Shown here one piece after another: positions 16,878-25,835 of a stretch of 57,910 nucleotides of DNA. This DNA comes from Phycisphaerales bacterium (GTDB taxonomy: Bacteria > Planctomycetota > Phycisphaerae > Sedimentisphaerales > Anaerobacaceae): contig PMZJ01000017.1 in NCBI GenBank assembly GCA_003170415.1, positions 1 to 57,910 of the forward strand. Direction: 5' to 3'. The translations under genes and the position numbers were made by a program. Below the pieces are notes generated by a model. The model was given only the letters and a program-made list of their open reading frames with translations. It made no database searches and was not told where the DNA came from. Numbering within the stretch: the first letter of the stretch is position 1; each line of letters starts with the position of its first letter.

Positions 16878-17049
16878 TATGCGGATATCAGCCCTCTGTG
16901 GCCGGTCTATTTGAACATGCCCCTCCAAATAGCGTAAAGTTCCAGATTAGCTGTTAATTTGGGGAAGAAAGAGGCAATATAAGTTAAGGGTGAAGCGTCT
17001 TACAACGATAGTATCTTAAAAGAGTTATGTGTTTTTTTAGGAATATACC

Positions 17050-18423
17050 GTGAAGAAGGCAATTTTACTGATAGTTGTAATAGGAATAGGTGCGGCAATA
17101 GCGGGCGGATGGTGGTATTTCAACAAGGGCAAGGTTAAAAACGTCACATTCCGCACCGTCGAGGTAACACGCGGCGACATCCTGTCAACCATAAGCGCGA
17201 CGGGAACAGTTGAGCCGGAAGAACTTGTGGACGTCGGCGCACAGGTTGCCGGACAGGTTCTCGCCTTCGGTAAAGATGAAGAAGGCAATGAGGTTGACTA
17301 CGGCTCACCAGTTGCAGAAGGCACGCTGCTGGCGAAAATTGACGATACGACTTATACCTCGGATGTTGCCCTGGCCACTGCACAGTTGGAACAGGCCAAA
17401 GCAGGAGTAGAAAGTTCCCAGGCCAATCTTTTGCAATTGAAAGCGAAGCTCGACCAGGCCCGGTTGGATTGGGAGCGTGCTCAGAAGTTAGGACCTTCCG
17501 AGGCACTGGCCAAGAGCAGTTATGATTCGTATAAGTCGGCTTTCGAGGTTGCGCAGGCCGACGTGTCGGTAGGCGATGCGTCGATTTTGCAGGCAAAGGC
17601 GTCTGTCAACCAGGCCGAGGCAACACTTCAAAAAGCCCAACGTAATCTCGGATACTGCACAATAAAATCGCCTGTGAAAGGCGTCATTATAGACCGCAGG
17701 GTCAACATCGGGCAAACGGTGGTGTCGAGCTTGAATACGCCGAGTTTGTTTTTGATTGCCAAGGACCTCAGAAGAATGCAGGTATGGGTCTCCGTCAATG
17801 AAGCCGACATCGGAAAAATTTACCAGGGCCAGTTGGTGACATTTACCGTCTCAACATACGAAGGCCATACGTTTAAGGGTGTGGTAGGCAAGATTCGACT
17901 CAACGCGACTATGACACAAAACGTCGTAACCTATACAGTAGAGGTCGTCACGGATAACTCAAGCGGCAAATTGCTTCCCTACCTGACCGCGAACGTTAAT
18001 TTCGAGGTCAGCCGGAGAGACAACGTTCTGGAGGTCGCAAACGCGGCTCTTAGATGGAAACCCAGCATTGGGCAGGTTGCGCCGGAGTATCAATCGGTAT
18101 TAAATGAACCCGCCGAACAGGGTAAAGGTACTGGGAAAAAGCAACGCGACCCGAATGCACCAAAGACACAGACCTCAAATTACAAGAAAGCCACGTTGTG
18201 GGTAAGCGAGAACGGCTTAGTTAAACCAATCAAAGTGCTCGCGGGCACAAGTGACGATACAATGACCGAAGTACAGGGCGTGGGTTCGACAAGCTCACCA
18301 CAGGATGAGCTTCAAGAAGGTCTCCAGGTAATCACGGGAGAACAACAGATGTCCGCGGGCAGTTCGGGGACGGTTAATCCTTTTACGCCGCAAATAGGAC
18401 GAAGCAGACCGGCAGGACGTTAA
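17050..18423 (+). CDS. macA: MacA-like periplasmic adaptor (HlyD family)
   Basis: 457 residues. One N-terminal membrane anchor (ILLIVVIGIGAAIAGGWWYF) is followed by a lipoyl/barrel part, a long Ala/Gln-rich coiled coil (about residues 110-195), the return lipoyl half (CTIKSPVKGVIIDRRVNIGQ) and beta-barrel domains. It bridges the inner-membrane transporter to the outer-membrane channel. The C-terminal 100 residues hold a Lys/Thr-rich linker not usual in MacA. First gene of macA-ABC-permease-OMF. The symbol is by family, not proven orthology. Confidence 0.88.
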   Translation: MKKAILLIVVIGIGAAIAGGWWYFNKGKVKNVTFRTVEVTRGDILSTISATGTVEPEELVDVGAQVAGQVLAFGKDEEGNEVDYGSPVAEGTLLAKIDDTTYTSDVALATAQLEQAKAGVESSQANLLQLKAKLDQARLDWERAQKLGPSEALAKSSYDSYKSAFEVAQADVSVGDASILQAKASVNQAEATLQKAQRNLGYCTIKSPVKGVIIDRRVNIGQTVVSSLNTPSLFLIAKDLRRMQVWVSVNEADIGKIYQGQLVTFTVSTYEGHTFKGVVGKIRLNATMTQNVVTYTVEVVTDNSSGKLLPYLTANVNFEVSRRDNVLEVANAALRWKPSIGQVAPEYQSVLNEPAEQGKGTGKKQRDPNAPKTQTSNYKKATLWVSENGLVKPIKVLAGTSDDTMTEVQGVGSTSSPQDELQEGLQVITGEQQMSAGSSGTVNPFTPQIGRSRPAGR

Positions 18424-18451
18424 TAAATTTTGCAGATTCGCTGCGAGCACT

Positions 18452-19156
18452 ATGGAACTGATTGAACTAAAAAACATTTGTAAGACCTATTATATGGGCG
18501 ACATTGATGTCCCCGTCCTCAAGGGTATTACGATTTCAATCAGCAAAGGAGAGTTTGTCGCGCTGATGGGGGCATCGGGGTCGGGGAAAAGTACGCTGAT
18601 GAATATTTTAGGATGCCTTGACCACCCGACATCCGGTGAATACTGGCTCGAGGAGCGGGAGATATCGAAGGTATCCGCCGACGAACGGGCAAATCTGCGA
18701 AATCATAAAATTGGTTTTGTGTTTCAGAATTTCAATCTTCTGGCCCGCACAAGCGCGCTGGAAAACGTGATGATGCCTTTGTCATACACGCGTGAGCATT
18801 TGTCGGATAAAGAGGTAAAACGCCGCGCCGAAGAGCTTCTGAACCGGGTCGGGCTTGGCGACCGGATGCACCACGAGCCATCGGAATTATCGGGCGGTCA
18901 GCAGCAGCGAGTCGCAGTAGCCCGCTCGCTGATTAACAGGCCCTCGGTGCTTTTTGCCGATGAGCCGACGGGCAACCTCGACTCGAAAACAAGTGAAGAG
19001 GTGCTTGCGATGTTTAAGCAGCTCAACGTGGAGGAGGGTATCACGGTTATTATCGTAACGCACGACCCGAATGTCGCCCGACATACTCAGCGGCAGATTC
19101 GTATTCACGACGGCTTAATCGTGGACGGCCAAACATCGCAGGGAGGTTCGCAATGA
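18452..19156 (+). CDS. MacB-type ABC transporter ATPase subunit
   Basis: 234 residues. Walker A GASGSGKST, Q-loop FVFQNFNLL, signature LSGGQQQRVAVARSL, Walker B VLFADEPTGNLD and H-loop VTHDP are all intact. It belongs to the LolD/MacB ATPase family, which powers mechanotransmission by FtsX-type permeases. Separate from the permease (in E. coli MacB they are fused). It overlaps the permease start by 4 bases. Confidence 0.93.
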   Translation: MELIELKNICKTYYMGDIDVPVLKGITISISKGEFVALMGASGSGKSTLMNILGCLDHPTSGEYWLEEREISKVSADERANLRNHKIGFVFQNFNLLARTSALENVMMPLSYTREHLSDKEVKRRAEELLNRVGLGDRMHHEPSELSGGQQQRVAVARSLINRPSVLFADEPTGNLDSKTSEEVLAMFKQLNVEEGITVIIVTHDPNVARHTQRQIRIHDGLIVDGQTSQGGSQ

Positions 19157-20529
19157 GGTTATTCCGCGTAATGCGAATACTGCGAACCGCGCTTCGGGCG
19201 ATACGCAAAAACCCAATGCGGACGGCGCTGACGATGCTGGGCATAATCATCGGAGTCGGTGCGGTAATCGCGATGATGGAAATCGGCAGCGGCTCATCGG
19301 ACGCCATCGCTAAAACAATCGCGAGGATGGGGGCAAATACTCTTCTTGTCCTGCCCGGCGCCGCCACAAGCGGAGGCATAGGTTTTGGTGCAGGCAGCAG
19401 CATGACGCTTACACCGCAGGATTGCGACGCGATTATCCGGGACTGCCCTGCCGTTAAAAGCGCAGCCCCTCTTGTTCGCGCCAGAGGCCAGGCGGTTTAT
19501 CAGGACCGCAACTGGGTCCCGATGAGCATTTACGGAACGACCGCCGATTACCTCAGCGTCCGGGACTGGACCGATTTGTCGCAGGGCGACGTCTTCACCG
19601 ACAAAGATGTTCGTAATTCGACAAAGGTATGTCTCATCGGCCAGACGATTGCGCGGGAGCTTTTCCAGGGGGTTTCGCCGATAGGAAAAGAAATGCGGGT
19701 TCTGAACATATCGTTCAAGGTCGTCGGAGTTCTCAGCAGCAAAGGCGCAAATATGATGGGTATGGACCAGGACGACATTATCCTTGCGCCATGGACGACT
19801 ATAAAATTCAGGGTCGGCGCTTCGTCGTCAACATCGACCGGCAGCACAACGTCAAGCACAACCTCGACGACAAGCTCTCCAAGCCAGTTATATCCTAATT
19901 CGCAGACCTCTTTATACCCGGTGCCTTCGGACACACAGGCGGCGGATAATCCTCAGCCGGTGCGGTTTACCAACGTTGACCAGATTGTGGCTGCCGCGAA
20001 TTCCACGGCTGAAATTCCTCAGGCAATAGACCAGATAACCGCCCTTTTGCGAGAGCGTCATCGTATTCGCGACCCTAAAGACGATGATTTTAATATCCGC
20101 AATATGACCGAGATGACAAATGCATTGTCTTCCACAACAACACTTATGACTAAGCTCCTGCTTGCTGTAGCGCTTATTTCACTGATTGTCGGCGGGGTGG
20201 GAATAATGAACATAATGCTGGTATCAGTTACCGAGCGGACAAGGGAAATAGGTTTACGAATGGCGGTTGGCGCAAGGGCGAAGGATATCCTGCGTCAGTT
20301 CCTGATAGAAGCCGTTGTTCTGTGTCTTGCAGGCGGGATTTTAGGCATTATCCTGGGCTGCGGCGGATCGTATCTTATAACCCGTTTTCTGCGCTGGCCC
20401 ACGGAAACATCAGTGCCGGCCATTGTGGCTTCGGTTTTCGTTTCAGCAAGCGTTGGAATTATTTTCGGCTATTATCCAGCATGGAAGGCATCTCGTCTGG
20501 ACCCGATTGAGGCATTAAGATACGAATGA
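19153..20529 (+). CDS. MacB/FtsX-type ABC transporter permease
   Basis: 458 residues with the same four-helix layout as the orphan copy at 14134. The FtsX signature is GVGIMNIMLVSVTERTREIG. The periplasmic domain contains a Ser/Thr-only linker (STSTGSTTSSTTSTTSS) of low complexity near residue 220. Its start overlaps the ATPase stop, and its stop overlaps the start of the outer-membrane lipoprotein gene by 4 bases. Confidence 0.9.
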   Translation: MRLFRVMRILRTALRAIRKNPMRTALTMLGIIIGVGAVIAMMEIGSGSSDAIAKTIARMGANTLLVLPGAATSGGIGFGAGSSMTLTPQDCDAIIRDCPAVKSAAPLVRARGQAVYQDRNWVPMSIYGTTADYLSVRDWTDLSQGDVFTDKDVRNSTKVCLIGQTIARELFQGVSPIGKEMRVLNISFKVVGVLSSKGANMMGMDQDDIILAPWTTIKFRVGASSSTSTGSTTSSTTSTTSSPSQLYPNSQTSLYPVPSDTQAADNPQPVRFTNVDQIVAAANSTAEIPQAIDQITALLRERHRIRDPKDDDFNIRNMTEMTNALSSTTTLMTKLLLAVALISLIVGGVGIMNIMLVSVTERTREIGLRMAVGARAKDILRQFLIEAVVLCLAGGILGIILGCGGSYLITRFLRWPTETSVPAIVASVFVSASVGIIFGYYPAWKASRLDPIEALRYE

Positions 20530-21980
20530 AAAAAACAGAAGACAGAAAACAGAAGACAGAAAACAGTCGGCTATTATTCAGTTATCCGGTCTTATGCTCT
20601 GCCTGTTTGCTGCTTATACAGGCGGGATGCACGGTTGGCCCCGATTACAAACCACAGGATGTAAATGCCCCTGCCGGATGGGCAGGAACAAAAAATATAT
20701 CATCGCCGGATACAATGCTGCTGCAATGGTGGACTGAATTCAACGATGTCAATCTAACCTCGTTAATCGAACGCGCGATGAAATCGAATCTTGACCTCAG
20801 ACAGGCCGAAGAACGAATTCGTCAGGCCAGGGCCGCAAGCGGCGTGGCAAACGCGGGATTCTGGCCCACCGCCGACGCAACCGGAAGTTTCACACGCAAC
20901 CGTACACCTGCTTCTACAATCGCGCCGGCAAAAATGACTAACCTGTTTCAGGCCGGTCTTGACGCCACGTGGGAGCTTGATATATTCGGCGGAACAAGGC
21001 GTAATATCGAGGCAGCGGAGGCCGACATTCGTGCGTCTATCGAGGACCGACGCGACGTTCTGGTGACTCTTGTATCCGAACTGGCAATTAACTACGTTCA
21101 ACTCCGCGGCTATCAGCAGGAAATAATCATAGCGCAAAACAACCTCAAGGCGCAGCAGCAAAGCACCGAAGTGGTTCACAAACGTTATGAAGGCGGCTTT
21201 GTCAGCGCGCTTGACGTCGCAAACGCCGACGCACAGGTCGCCACGACAATGTCTCAAATTCCTTTGCTGGAAACCTCCGCGCAACAAACGATTTACAATA
21301 TCAGCGTGCTGCTCGGGCAGGAACCCGCCTCTTTGCTTGAAGAGCTTTCCCCTGCCTCATCGATACCCCTTACGCCGCCTGAAGTGCCTGCGGGTCTGCC
21401 GTCTGATATGCTCCGCAGGCGTCCGGATATAAGGCGAGCCGAAGCACAGATACATTCCGCAACCGCACAAATAGGCGTGGCAACGGCTGATTTATTTCCG
21501 AAGTTTAATCTTGCCGGCAATATAGGCACCAGCGCGTCGAAACTTGGCGACATGCGATGGAACCAGCGTTCGTGGTCATTCGGGCCGTCGGCAAGCTGGG
21601 AGATATTCAACGCAGGCGGGGTAAGTTCCAATATCGAGGTCCAAAAGGCGCTCCAGCAGCAGGCGGTGCTTACTTATAAAAAGGCCGTTCTGACTGCCAT
21701 TCAGGACGTCGAGAACGCCCTTATCGCATATACCAATGAACAGGAGCATCACAAGGCGCTTATTGACGCCGTCACAGCAAACCGAAGGGCTGTTGACATC
21801 TCCACCCAGCTTTATGTCGAGGGACAGACCGAATTTCTCAGCGTCCTGGTAGCGCAAGGGTCGCTTTATAGTTCCGAAGATACCCTCGTTCAAAGCACAC
21901 GTAATCTCTCTACGGATTTAATCGCGCTCTATAAGGCCCTCGGAGGTGGCTGGGACAGCCAGTCGCCGGACAGTGATTAG
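20526..21980 (+). CDS. Outer-membrane efflux lipoprotein (OprM/NodT family)
   Basis: 484 residues. The signal peptide ends in a lipobox-like IQAGC at about residue 34, followed by TVGPDYKPQDVNAPAGW, the classic start of NodT/OprM channels. Two efflux repeats follow, with DLRQAEERIRQARAASGVA and PDIRRAEAQIHSATAQIGVA. It makes the exit duct of the MacA-ABC pump. The first 14 residues (KKTEDRKQKTEN core) are encoded by a dispersed DNA repeat, and no other start codon exists before the hydrophobic stretch. Confidence 0.9.
   Translation: MKKTEDRKQKTENSRLLFSYPVLCSACLLLIQAGCTVGPDYKPQDVNAPAGWAGTKNISSPDTMLLQWWTEFNDVNLTSLIERAMKSNLDLRQAEERIRQARAASGVANAGFWPTADATGSFTRNRTPASTIAPAKMTNLFQAGLDATWELDIFGGTRRNIEAAEADIRASIEDRRDVLVTLVSELAINYVQLRGYQQEIIIAQNNLKAQQQSTEVVHKRYEGGFVSALDVANADAQVATTMSQIPLLETSAQQTIYNISVLLGQEPASLLEELSPASSIPLTPPEVPAGLPSDMLRRRPDIRRAEAQIHSATAQIGVATADLFPKFNLAGNIGTSASKLGDMRWNQRSWSFGPSASWEIFNAGGVSSNIEVQKALQQQAVLTYKKAVLTAIQDVENALIAYTNEQEHHKALIDAVTANRRAVDISTQLYVEGQTEFLSVLVAQGSLYSSEDTLVQSTRNLSTDLIALYKALGGGWDSQSPDSD
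20535..20566 (+). repeat. ACAGAAGACAGAAA dispersed repeat overlapping a gene start
   Basis: Two copies of a 16-base unit, ACAGAAGACAGAAAAC-like, read as the first residues of the outer-membrane lipoprotein. The same phrase is found at 34863-34907 (leader of the precorrin-2 dehydrogenase gene) and, more weakly, at 38799-38830. Confidence 0.75.
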
Positions 21981-22155
21981 TCCTATAATACGGCAGCGAA
22001 AACCTTTTCTACCGGTTCGCTCATTTTAAGTGAATCCTGTCGCCGAAATTGACGAAAGACAATTGAATGGGGCTTGGAAATCCGGCTCTGCTTAAGCATA
22101 ATATATATGGAGTAATCCCGCTATTTTTCGGCAGTTTGACAAAAGGAGCGATGAA

Positions 22156-22506
22156 ATGGGAATTCAGGATTTATCGGAAAATACACTTCTTGTTGACGCG
22201 TCTCCGGAACCGAGTTTGAACGAAGAGCTTGCTAACGTTACCGACGTGGTGCGTGAAAGAGGTGATTGCGACGTTATCATTGACTTCAAACGCGTGGATA
22301 TCATCACGTCATCGAGCTTGTCAAAGCTCCTTAAACTGCGGAAGCTTCTGATGGATTGCAACCACACGCTGGTGTTGTGCAGTGTAGCGACGGCAACAAG
22401 GGGAATCTTTTCAGTAACCGCGCTCGATGGCGTATTCACAATGGTGCCCGACCAGTCGGCAGCACAGGCGTCGATAGACACTCAAACCGCAAACCTGCGG
22501 CTCTAA
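22156..22506 (+). CDS. STAS-domain protein, anti-sigma factor antagonist type
   Basis: 116 residues covering one STAS domain. The pattern VIIDFKRVDIITSSSLSKLL matches the strand-loop-helix region where SpoIIAA-like proteins carry a phosphorylated Ser (here within ITSSSL). It would bind an anti-sigma/kinase partner; none is encoded nearby. Start ATG follows AAAGGAG. Single-gene unit ending in a clear terminator. Confidence 0.82.
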   Translation: MGIQDLSENTLLVDASPEPSLNEELANVTDVVRERGDCDVIIDFKRVDIITSSSLSKLLKLRKLLMDCNHTLVLCSVATATRGIFSVTALDGVFTMVPDQSAAQASIDTQTANLRL

Positions 22507-22529
22507 GGAACATAACCTTTTTTGTCACC

Positions 22530-22567
22530 AAAGCCCCGTCCAGGCAAACCTGAACTGGGCTTTTTTT
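22530..22567 (+). terminator. Intrinsic terminator after the STAS gene
   Basis: AAAGCCC pairs with GGGCTTT, with an inner CAGG/CCTG stem, followed by seven T residues. Confidence 0.85.
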
Positions 22568-22693
22568 ATGCCAAAATAGCGTCATCAAAACTTTTTCGCC
22601 CCCCGCCAATACTCGGGACAATCGAATGAGGCCTTGCAAAAGGGGCATACGAGCCGCATAATGACGGGAGAATCATTTTAAGAAAGGTCTGTT

Positions 22694-23869
22694 ATGAAAA
22701 TTGCGTACTTCGATTGTTTTTCCGGTGCGGCGGGCGATATGATTGTCGGGGCGATGCTCGACGCAGGGCTGGATTTCGAGTTCCTCAAGAGCCAGATTGC
22801 AACTTTGGGTTTGAAGGACCTCGGCCTGAAGGTCGATGAAACGAAACGCGCCGGCCTGCGCGCGATTCACTTTATTCCCCTTATCAAAGAAGAACATCAC
22901 CATCGTCACCTCAGCGACATAATCAAAATCATCAATGGCAGCAAAATAGGCGAAAAGCCAAAGCAAATGGCCATCTCCATATTTGAACGTCTGGCAAAGG
23001 CGGAGGCAGCGGTGCACGGCAAAGAGCCGAATGATATTCATTTTCACGAGGTCGGTGCATTAGATTCGATTGTCGATATCGTCTCCGCAGCGATTGGGTT
23101 TGACGCACTCGGAATAGAAAAGGTTTACTGCTCGATGCTGGCAGTCGGCGGCGGACAGGTCAAAGCGGCCCACGGGATAATGCCCGTGCCGGCTCCCGCG
23201 ACGGCGGAATTGCTAAAGGGTGTGCCGACAGTCGGCGGGCCGATTGATAAGGAACTGCTCACGCCAACCGGTGCGGCAATTCTTACAACGGTCGCAAAAG
23301 GTTTTGGCGTAATGCCTCCAATGAAAATTGAGGCGACTGGTTACGGGGCAGGAACATTAGACAGCGAGCACGTTCCAAACGTCGTGCGCCTGATTTTGGG
23401 TGAGTCGGCGGAAGATTCGGCGACAACAGCCGACAGCGTTTGTCTGCTTGAGACAAATATCGACGACTCAACCGGCGAGATAATTGCGCACACGATGGAC
23501 AAGCTTCTTACGGCTGGAGCTTTGGATGTGTTTACAACGCCGATTGTTATGAAGCAGGCCCGCCCCGCCGTTATGCTGACCGTCATCTGTCAGACAGCCG
23601 ACATCACCCGGCTGGAAGAAATGATTTTCGAGGCAGGGATTACATTTGGCATCCGAAGGCAAATCGTCGAGCGAAGCAAATTAGCGAGGGAGTTTGTAAC
23701 GGTAGCGACACGGTTCGGGAATATAAAAATAAAGGTCGGAAAACGGGACGGCAAAATTGTTACTGCCAAGCCCGAATTCGCGGACTGCGCCAAGGCAGCA
23801 CAGGAGCATAACGCGAGCGTCAAGGAGGTTATGCAGACAGCAATTGCAGAATTTAAAAAAGCCAGATAG
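22694..23869 (+). CDS. larC: LarC family nickel insertion protein
   Basis: 391 residues. The start MKIAYFDCFSGAAGDM, the His-rich stretch EEHHHRHL at about residues 66-73 and the HFHEVGALDSIVDIV motif identify the LarC/TIGR00299 family. LarC is a CTP-dependent cyclometallase that puts nickel into the pincer cofactor of lactate racemase-like enzymes. LarB and LarE are not in the window. The gene stands alone. In this genome nickel is also needed for the hydrogenase at 0-10 kb, but LarC is not part of that route. Confidence 0.9.
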   Translation: MKIAYFDCFSGAAGDMIVGAMLDAGLDFEFLKSQIATLGLKDLGLKVDETKRAGLRAIHFIPLIKEEHHHRHLSDIIKIINGSKIGEKPKQMAISIFERLAKAEAAVHGKEPNDIHFHEVGALDSIVDIVSAAIGFDALGIEKVYCSMLAVGGGQVKAAHGIMPVPAPATAELLKGVPTVGGPIDKELLTPTGAAILTTVAKGFGVMPPMKIEATGYGAGTLDSEHVPNVVRLILGESAEDSATTADSVCLLETNIDDSTGEIIAHTMDKLLTAGALDVFTTPIVMKQARPAVMLTVICQTADITRLEEMIFEAGITFGIRRQIVERSKLAREFVTVATRFGNIKIKVGKRDGKIVTAKPEFADCAKAAQEHNASVKEVMQTAIAEFKKAR

Positions 23870-23903
23870 TTGTTCCGATGCTTATTTGCCTTTTGTGTGC
23901 AAA

Positions 23904-24188
23904 ATGGATATGTCGCAGATATTCAATTCGCTTGAAATGTTTATATGGCTGGTTGTTGGCGTCGCATTTTTCGCGAATGGTTTTCGCCGGAGTAACCGCT
24001 ATAAAAAGCTAACTTTTTTTCTTGCGGCTGCTTATATCGCTTTTGGTTTGTCTGACGGTGTTGAAGCCAATACCGGCGCTTGGTGGCAGCCGTGGTGGTT
24101 GCTTCTATGGAAAGTGCTGTGCATAGTTATATTTGTAATATCCCTGACATACTACATTTGGAACGAACGTCGATTGAAAAATCTTTAA
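23904..24188 (+). CDS. Small membrane protein, unknown
   Basis: About 94 residues, starting MDMSQIFNS. Three probable membrane helices: FIWLVVGVAFFANGF, LTFFLAAAYIAFGLSDGVE and LLLWKVLCIVIFVISLTYYI. The GVEANTGAWWQPWW loop is Trp-rich. I do not recognise the family. The longer reading upstream overlaps larC and has a poor amino-acid pattern. Lies 34 bases after larC on the same strand. Confidence 0.6.
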   Translation: MDMSQIFNSLEMFIWLVVGVAFFANGFRRSNRYKKLTFFLAAAYIAFGLSDGVEANTGAWWQPWWLLLWKVLCIVIFVISLTYYIWNERRLKNL

Positions 24189-24237
24189 ATCTGCGTCATT
24201 AGCGATTCAATAACCTTCGTGTCTTTGTGGCAAAAAA
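24189..24237 (+). repeat. Dispersed repeat, CTTCGTGTCTT family
   Basis: AACCTTCGTGTCTTTGTGGC follows an ATCTGCGTCATTAGCG phrase, the same two-part order as at 1-92. It lies between the small membrane protein gene and msrBA. Confidence 0.7.
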
Positions 24238-24296
24238 ATCACCTTGAACGGCTGATTGCATACTCGCGTATTAAAGAGTAGAAGTTATATGAGGAT

Positions 24297-25253
24297 ATGA
24301 AAATGAAGCTCAAATACGCTGGAATCGCGGTTTTAGGTATTGCGCTGGCTGCTTTGGCTGTGCAAAAGGGAGATAAACAAATGACTACCAATAAACTGAC
24401 TCCCGAAGAAGAATATGTAATTGTTTACAAAGGCACCGAAGCCCCCTTCTCCGGCAAATACCTCGATAACAATGAACCGGGCACATACGTCTGCAAGCGT
24501 TGCGGAGCGCCACTCTATCGCAGCAGCGACAAATTCGACGGACACTGCGGCTGGCCATCTTTCGACGACGAAATCGCCGGCGCAGTAAAACGCGTCCCGG
24601 ACCCCGATGGCTCTCGCACTGAAATTATTTGCGCCAATTGCGGCGCACATCTCGGCCACGTATTCACAGGCGAGGGGCTCACCGACAAAGACATAAGACA
24701 TTGCGTCAATTCAATTTCGCTCGTTTTTGTTCCAGCAGCAAAAGCAGACGCCAACGACCCCAACAGCAAACCTTCCACAAAGGCCTATTTCGCGGGCGGC
24801 TGCTTCTGGGGCGTAGATTATTGGCTCAAGAGCGCTGCGGGCGTCATCTCCGTCACAGCCGGCTATATGGGGGGAACCACAAAACACCCAACCTACGAGC
24901 AGGTCTGCTCAGGTAAAACCGGACACGCCGAAACCGTCGAGGTCATCTTCGACCCCAACAAGACCACTTACGAAGACCTCGCCAAGCTCTTCTTTGAAAT
25001 CCACGACCCAACTCAGCGTAATCGGCAAGGCCCTGATATTGGCTACCAGTACCGCTCCGCCATTTTCTACGCAGACCAGCAGCAAAAGCAAATCGCGGAA
25101 CGTTTGATTGAGCAGTTAAAGAAAAAAGGGCTCAAAGTTGTTACATCAGTTGAGCCGGCAAAAGAATTCTGGCCCGCCGAGGACTATCACCAGGACTATT
25201 ACGGCAAGAACGCAGGCCAGCCCTATTGCCACATCCGAACCAAGCATTTCTAA
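24297..25253 (+). CDS. msrBA: Exported MsrB-MsrA fusion methionine sulfoxide reductase
   Basis: 318 residues. A short N-terminal hydrophobic stretch (YAGIAVLGIALAALAV) suggests export. Residues 35-145 are MsrB, with zinc pairs CKRCG and CANCG and the catalytic Cys in RHCVNS. Residues 160-318 are MsrA, with FAGGCFWGVDYW. Together they repair both methionine-sulfoxide isomers in envelope proteins. Order is MsrB first. ATG at 24297; a second in-frame ATG at 24303 is also possible. Confidence 0.93.
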   Translation: MKMKLKYAGIAVLGIALAALAVQKGDKQMTTNKLTPEEEYVIVYKGTEAPFSGKYLDNNEPGTYVCKRCGAPLYRSSDKFDGHCGWPSFDDEIAGAVKRVPDPDGSRTEIICANCGAHLGHVFTGEGLTDKDIRHCVNSISLVFVPAAKADANDPNSKPSTKAYFAGGCFWGVDYWLKSAAGVISVTAGYMGGTTKHPTYEQVCSGKTGHAETVEVIFDPNKTTYEDLAKLFFEIHDPTQRNRQGPDIGYQYRSAIFYADQQQKQIAERLIEQLKKKGLKVVTSVEPAKEFWPAEDYHQDYYGKNAGQPYCHIRTKHF

Positions 25254-25266
25254 CCGTGCGTATCTT

Positions 25267-25307
25267 GCCCCTCAACTTTTCCACCGATGGCGGACAAGTT
25301 GAGGGGC
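25267..25307. repeat. Long imperfect hairpin
   Basis: GCCCCTCAACTT pairs exactly with AAGTTGAGGGGC, enclosing an inner TCC-CC/GG-GGA stem. It lies right after msrBA and just downstream of the 33-residue gene on the minus strand. No T-run on either strand. It may be a dispersed element or a shared 3' end structure. Confidence 0.6.
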
Positions 25308-25334
25308 GAAGCTATCGCAATTTATTGTGTGAGC

Positions 25335-25436
25335 CTATCGGCCTTCTCTCTTTAATCTCTTCTCCATTCGTTTTTCTTTTAACGTTTTTTGCGGCTTCTT
25401 TTTCACGGCTTTTTTAGAATCTTGACTGTGAGACAT
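25335..25436 (-). CDS. 33-residue highly basic protein
   Basis: Reads MSHSQDSKKAVKKKPQKTLK and ends EKRMEKRLKREGR. The ribosome site AGGAAAGG sits 7 bases before the ATG, a strong match. It is Lys/Arg-rich with a KTLKEKRMEKR helix, similar in style to small basic proteins seen in many bacteria that may bind nucleic acid. Nothing else codes in this stretch; longer plus-strand frames are low-complexity and rejected. Function unknown. Confidence 0.55.
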   Translation of the reverse strand: MSHSQDSKKAVKKKPQKTLKEKRMEKRLKREGR

Positions 25437-25800
25437 ACATTATCCTTTCCTGATTACATCCTATTCGATAGTTTCCCAACAACAGGGACAACGGCGTCAA
25501 TTCTACCCGCACCCGTTTTTTTTTCAACGCCAAAATTCTCCGCTGTTTCTGTCTCGACATTCTTTTCCCCTAAAATAAATACCCAACAATAAGCGTTGGA
25601 TACTATGTTTGGCGTCACAAATGATTACACTGCAAGTAACAGAACCGCATTGAGTTAAGGGCAATCCCCGCCGAATAATCAATAATCATTTATCAATAAC
25701 TAATTTGGTCTGGAACACAACGCTAAGGCACAGCGTATATCCCTGTTAGACACGGGTTTAGGGTCTGCGAAAAAAATATAAAAAATTTCATAAAAAATTC

Positions 25801-25829
25801 TTGACGCACAGTCAATAATCCAATATGCT
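25801..25829 (+). promoter_or_regulatory. Promoter of the candidate structured RNA
   Basis: TTGACG, exactly 17 bases, then TATGCT (four of six to TATAAT). The predicted start near 25837 coincides with the first stem of the RNA candidate. The stretch 25437-25800 before it holds no gene I can support. Confidence 0.55.
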
Positions 25830-25835
25830 TGATAT

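Noticed and set aside
25389-25592. Plus-strand reading rich in Phe, Ser and Thr
   Set aside because: Low-complexity pattern, no ribosome site, and it is antisense to the better-supported 33-residue gene.
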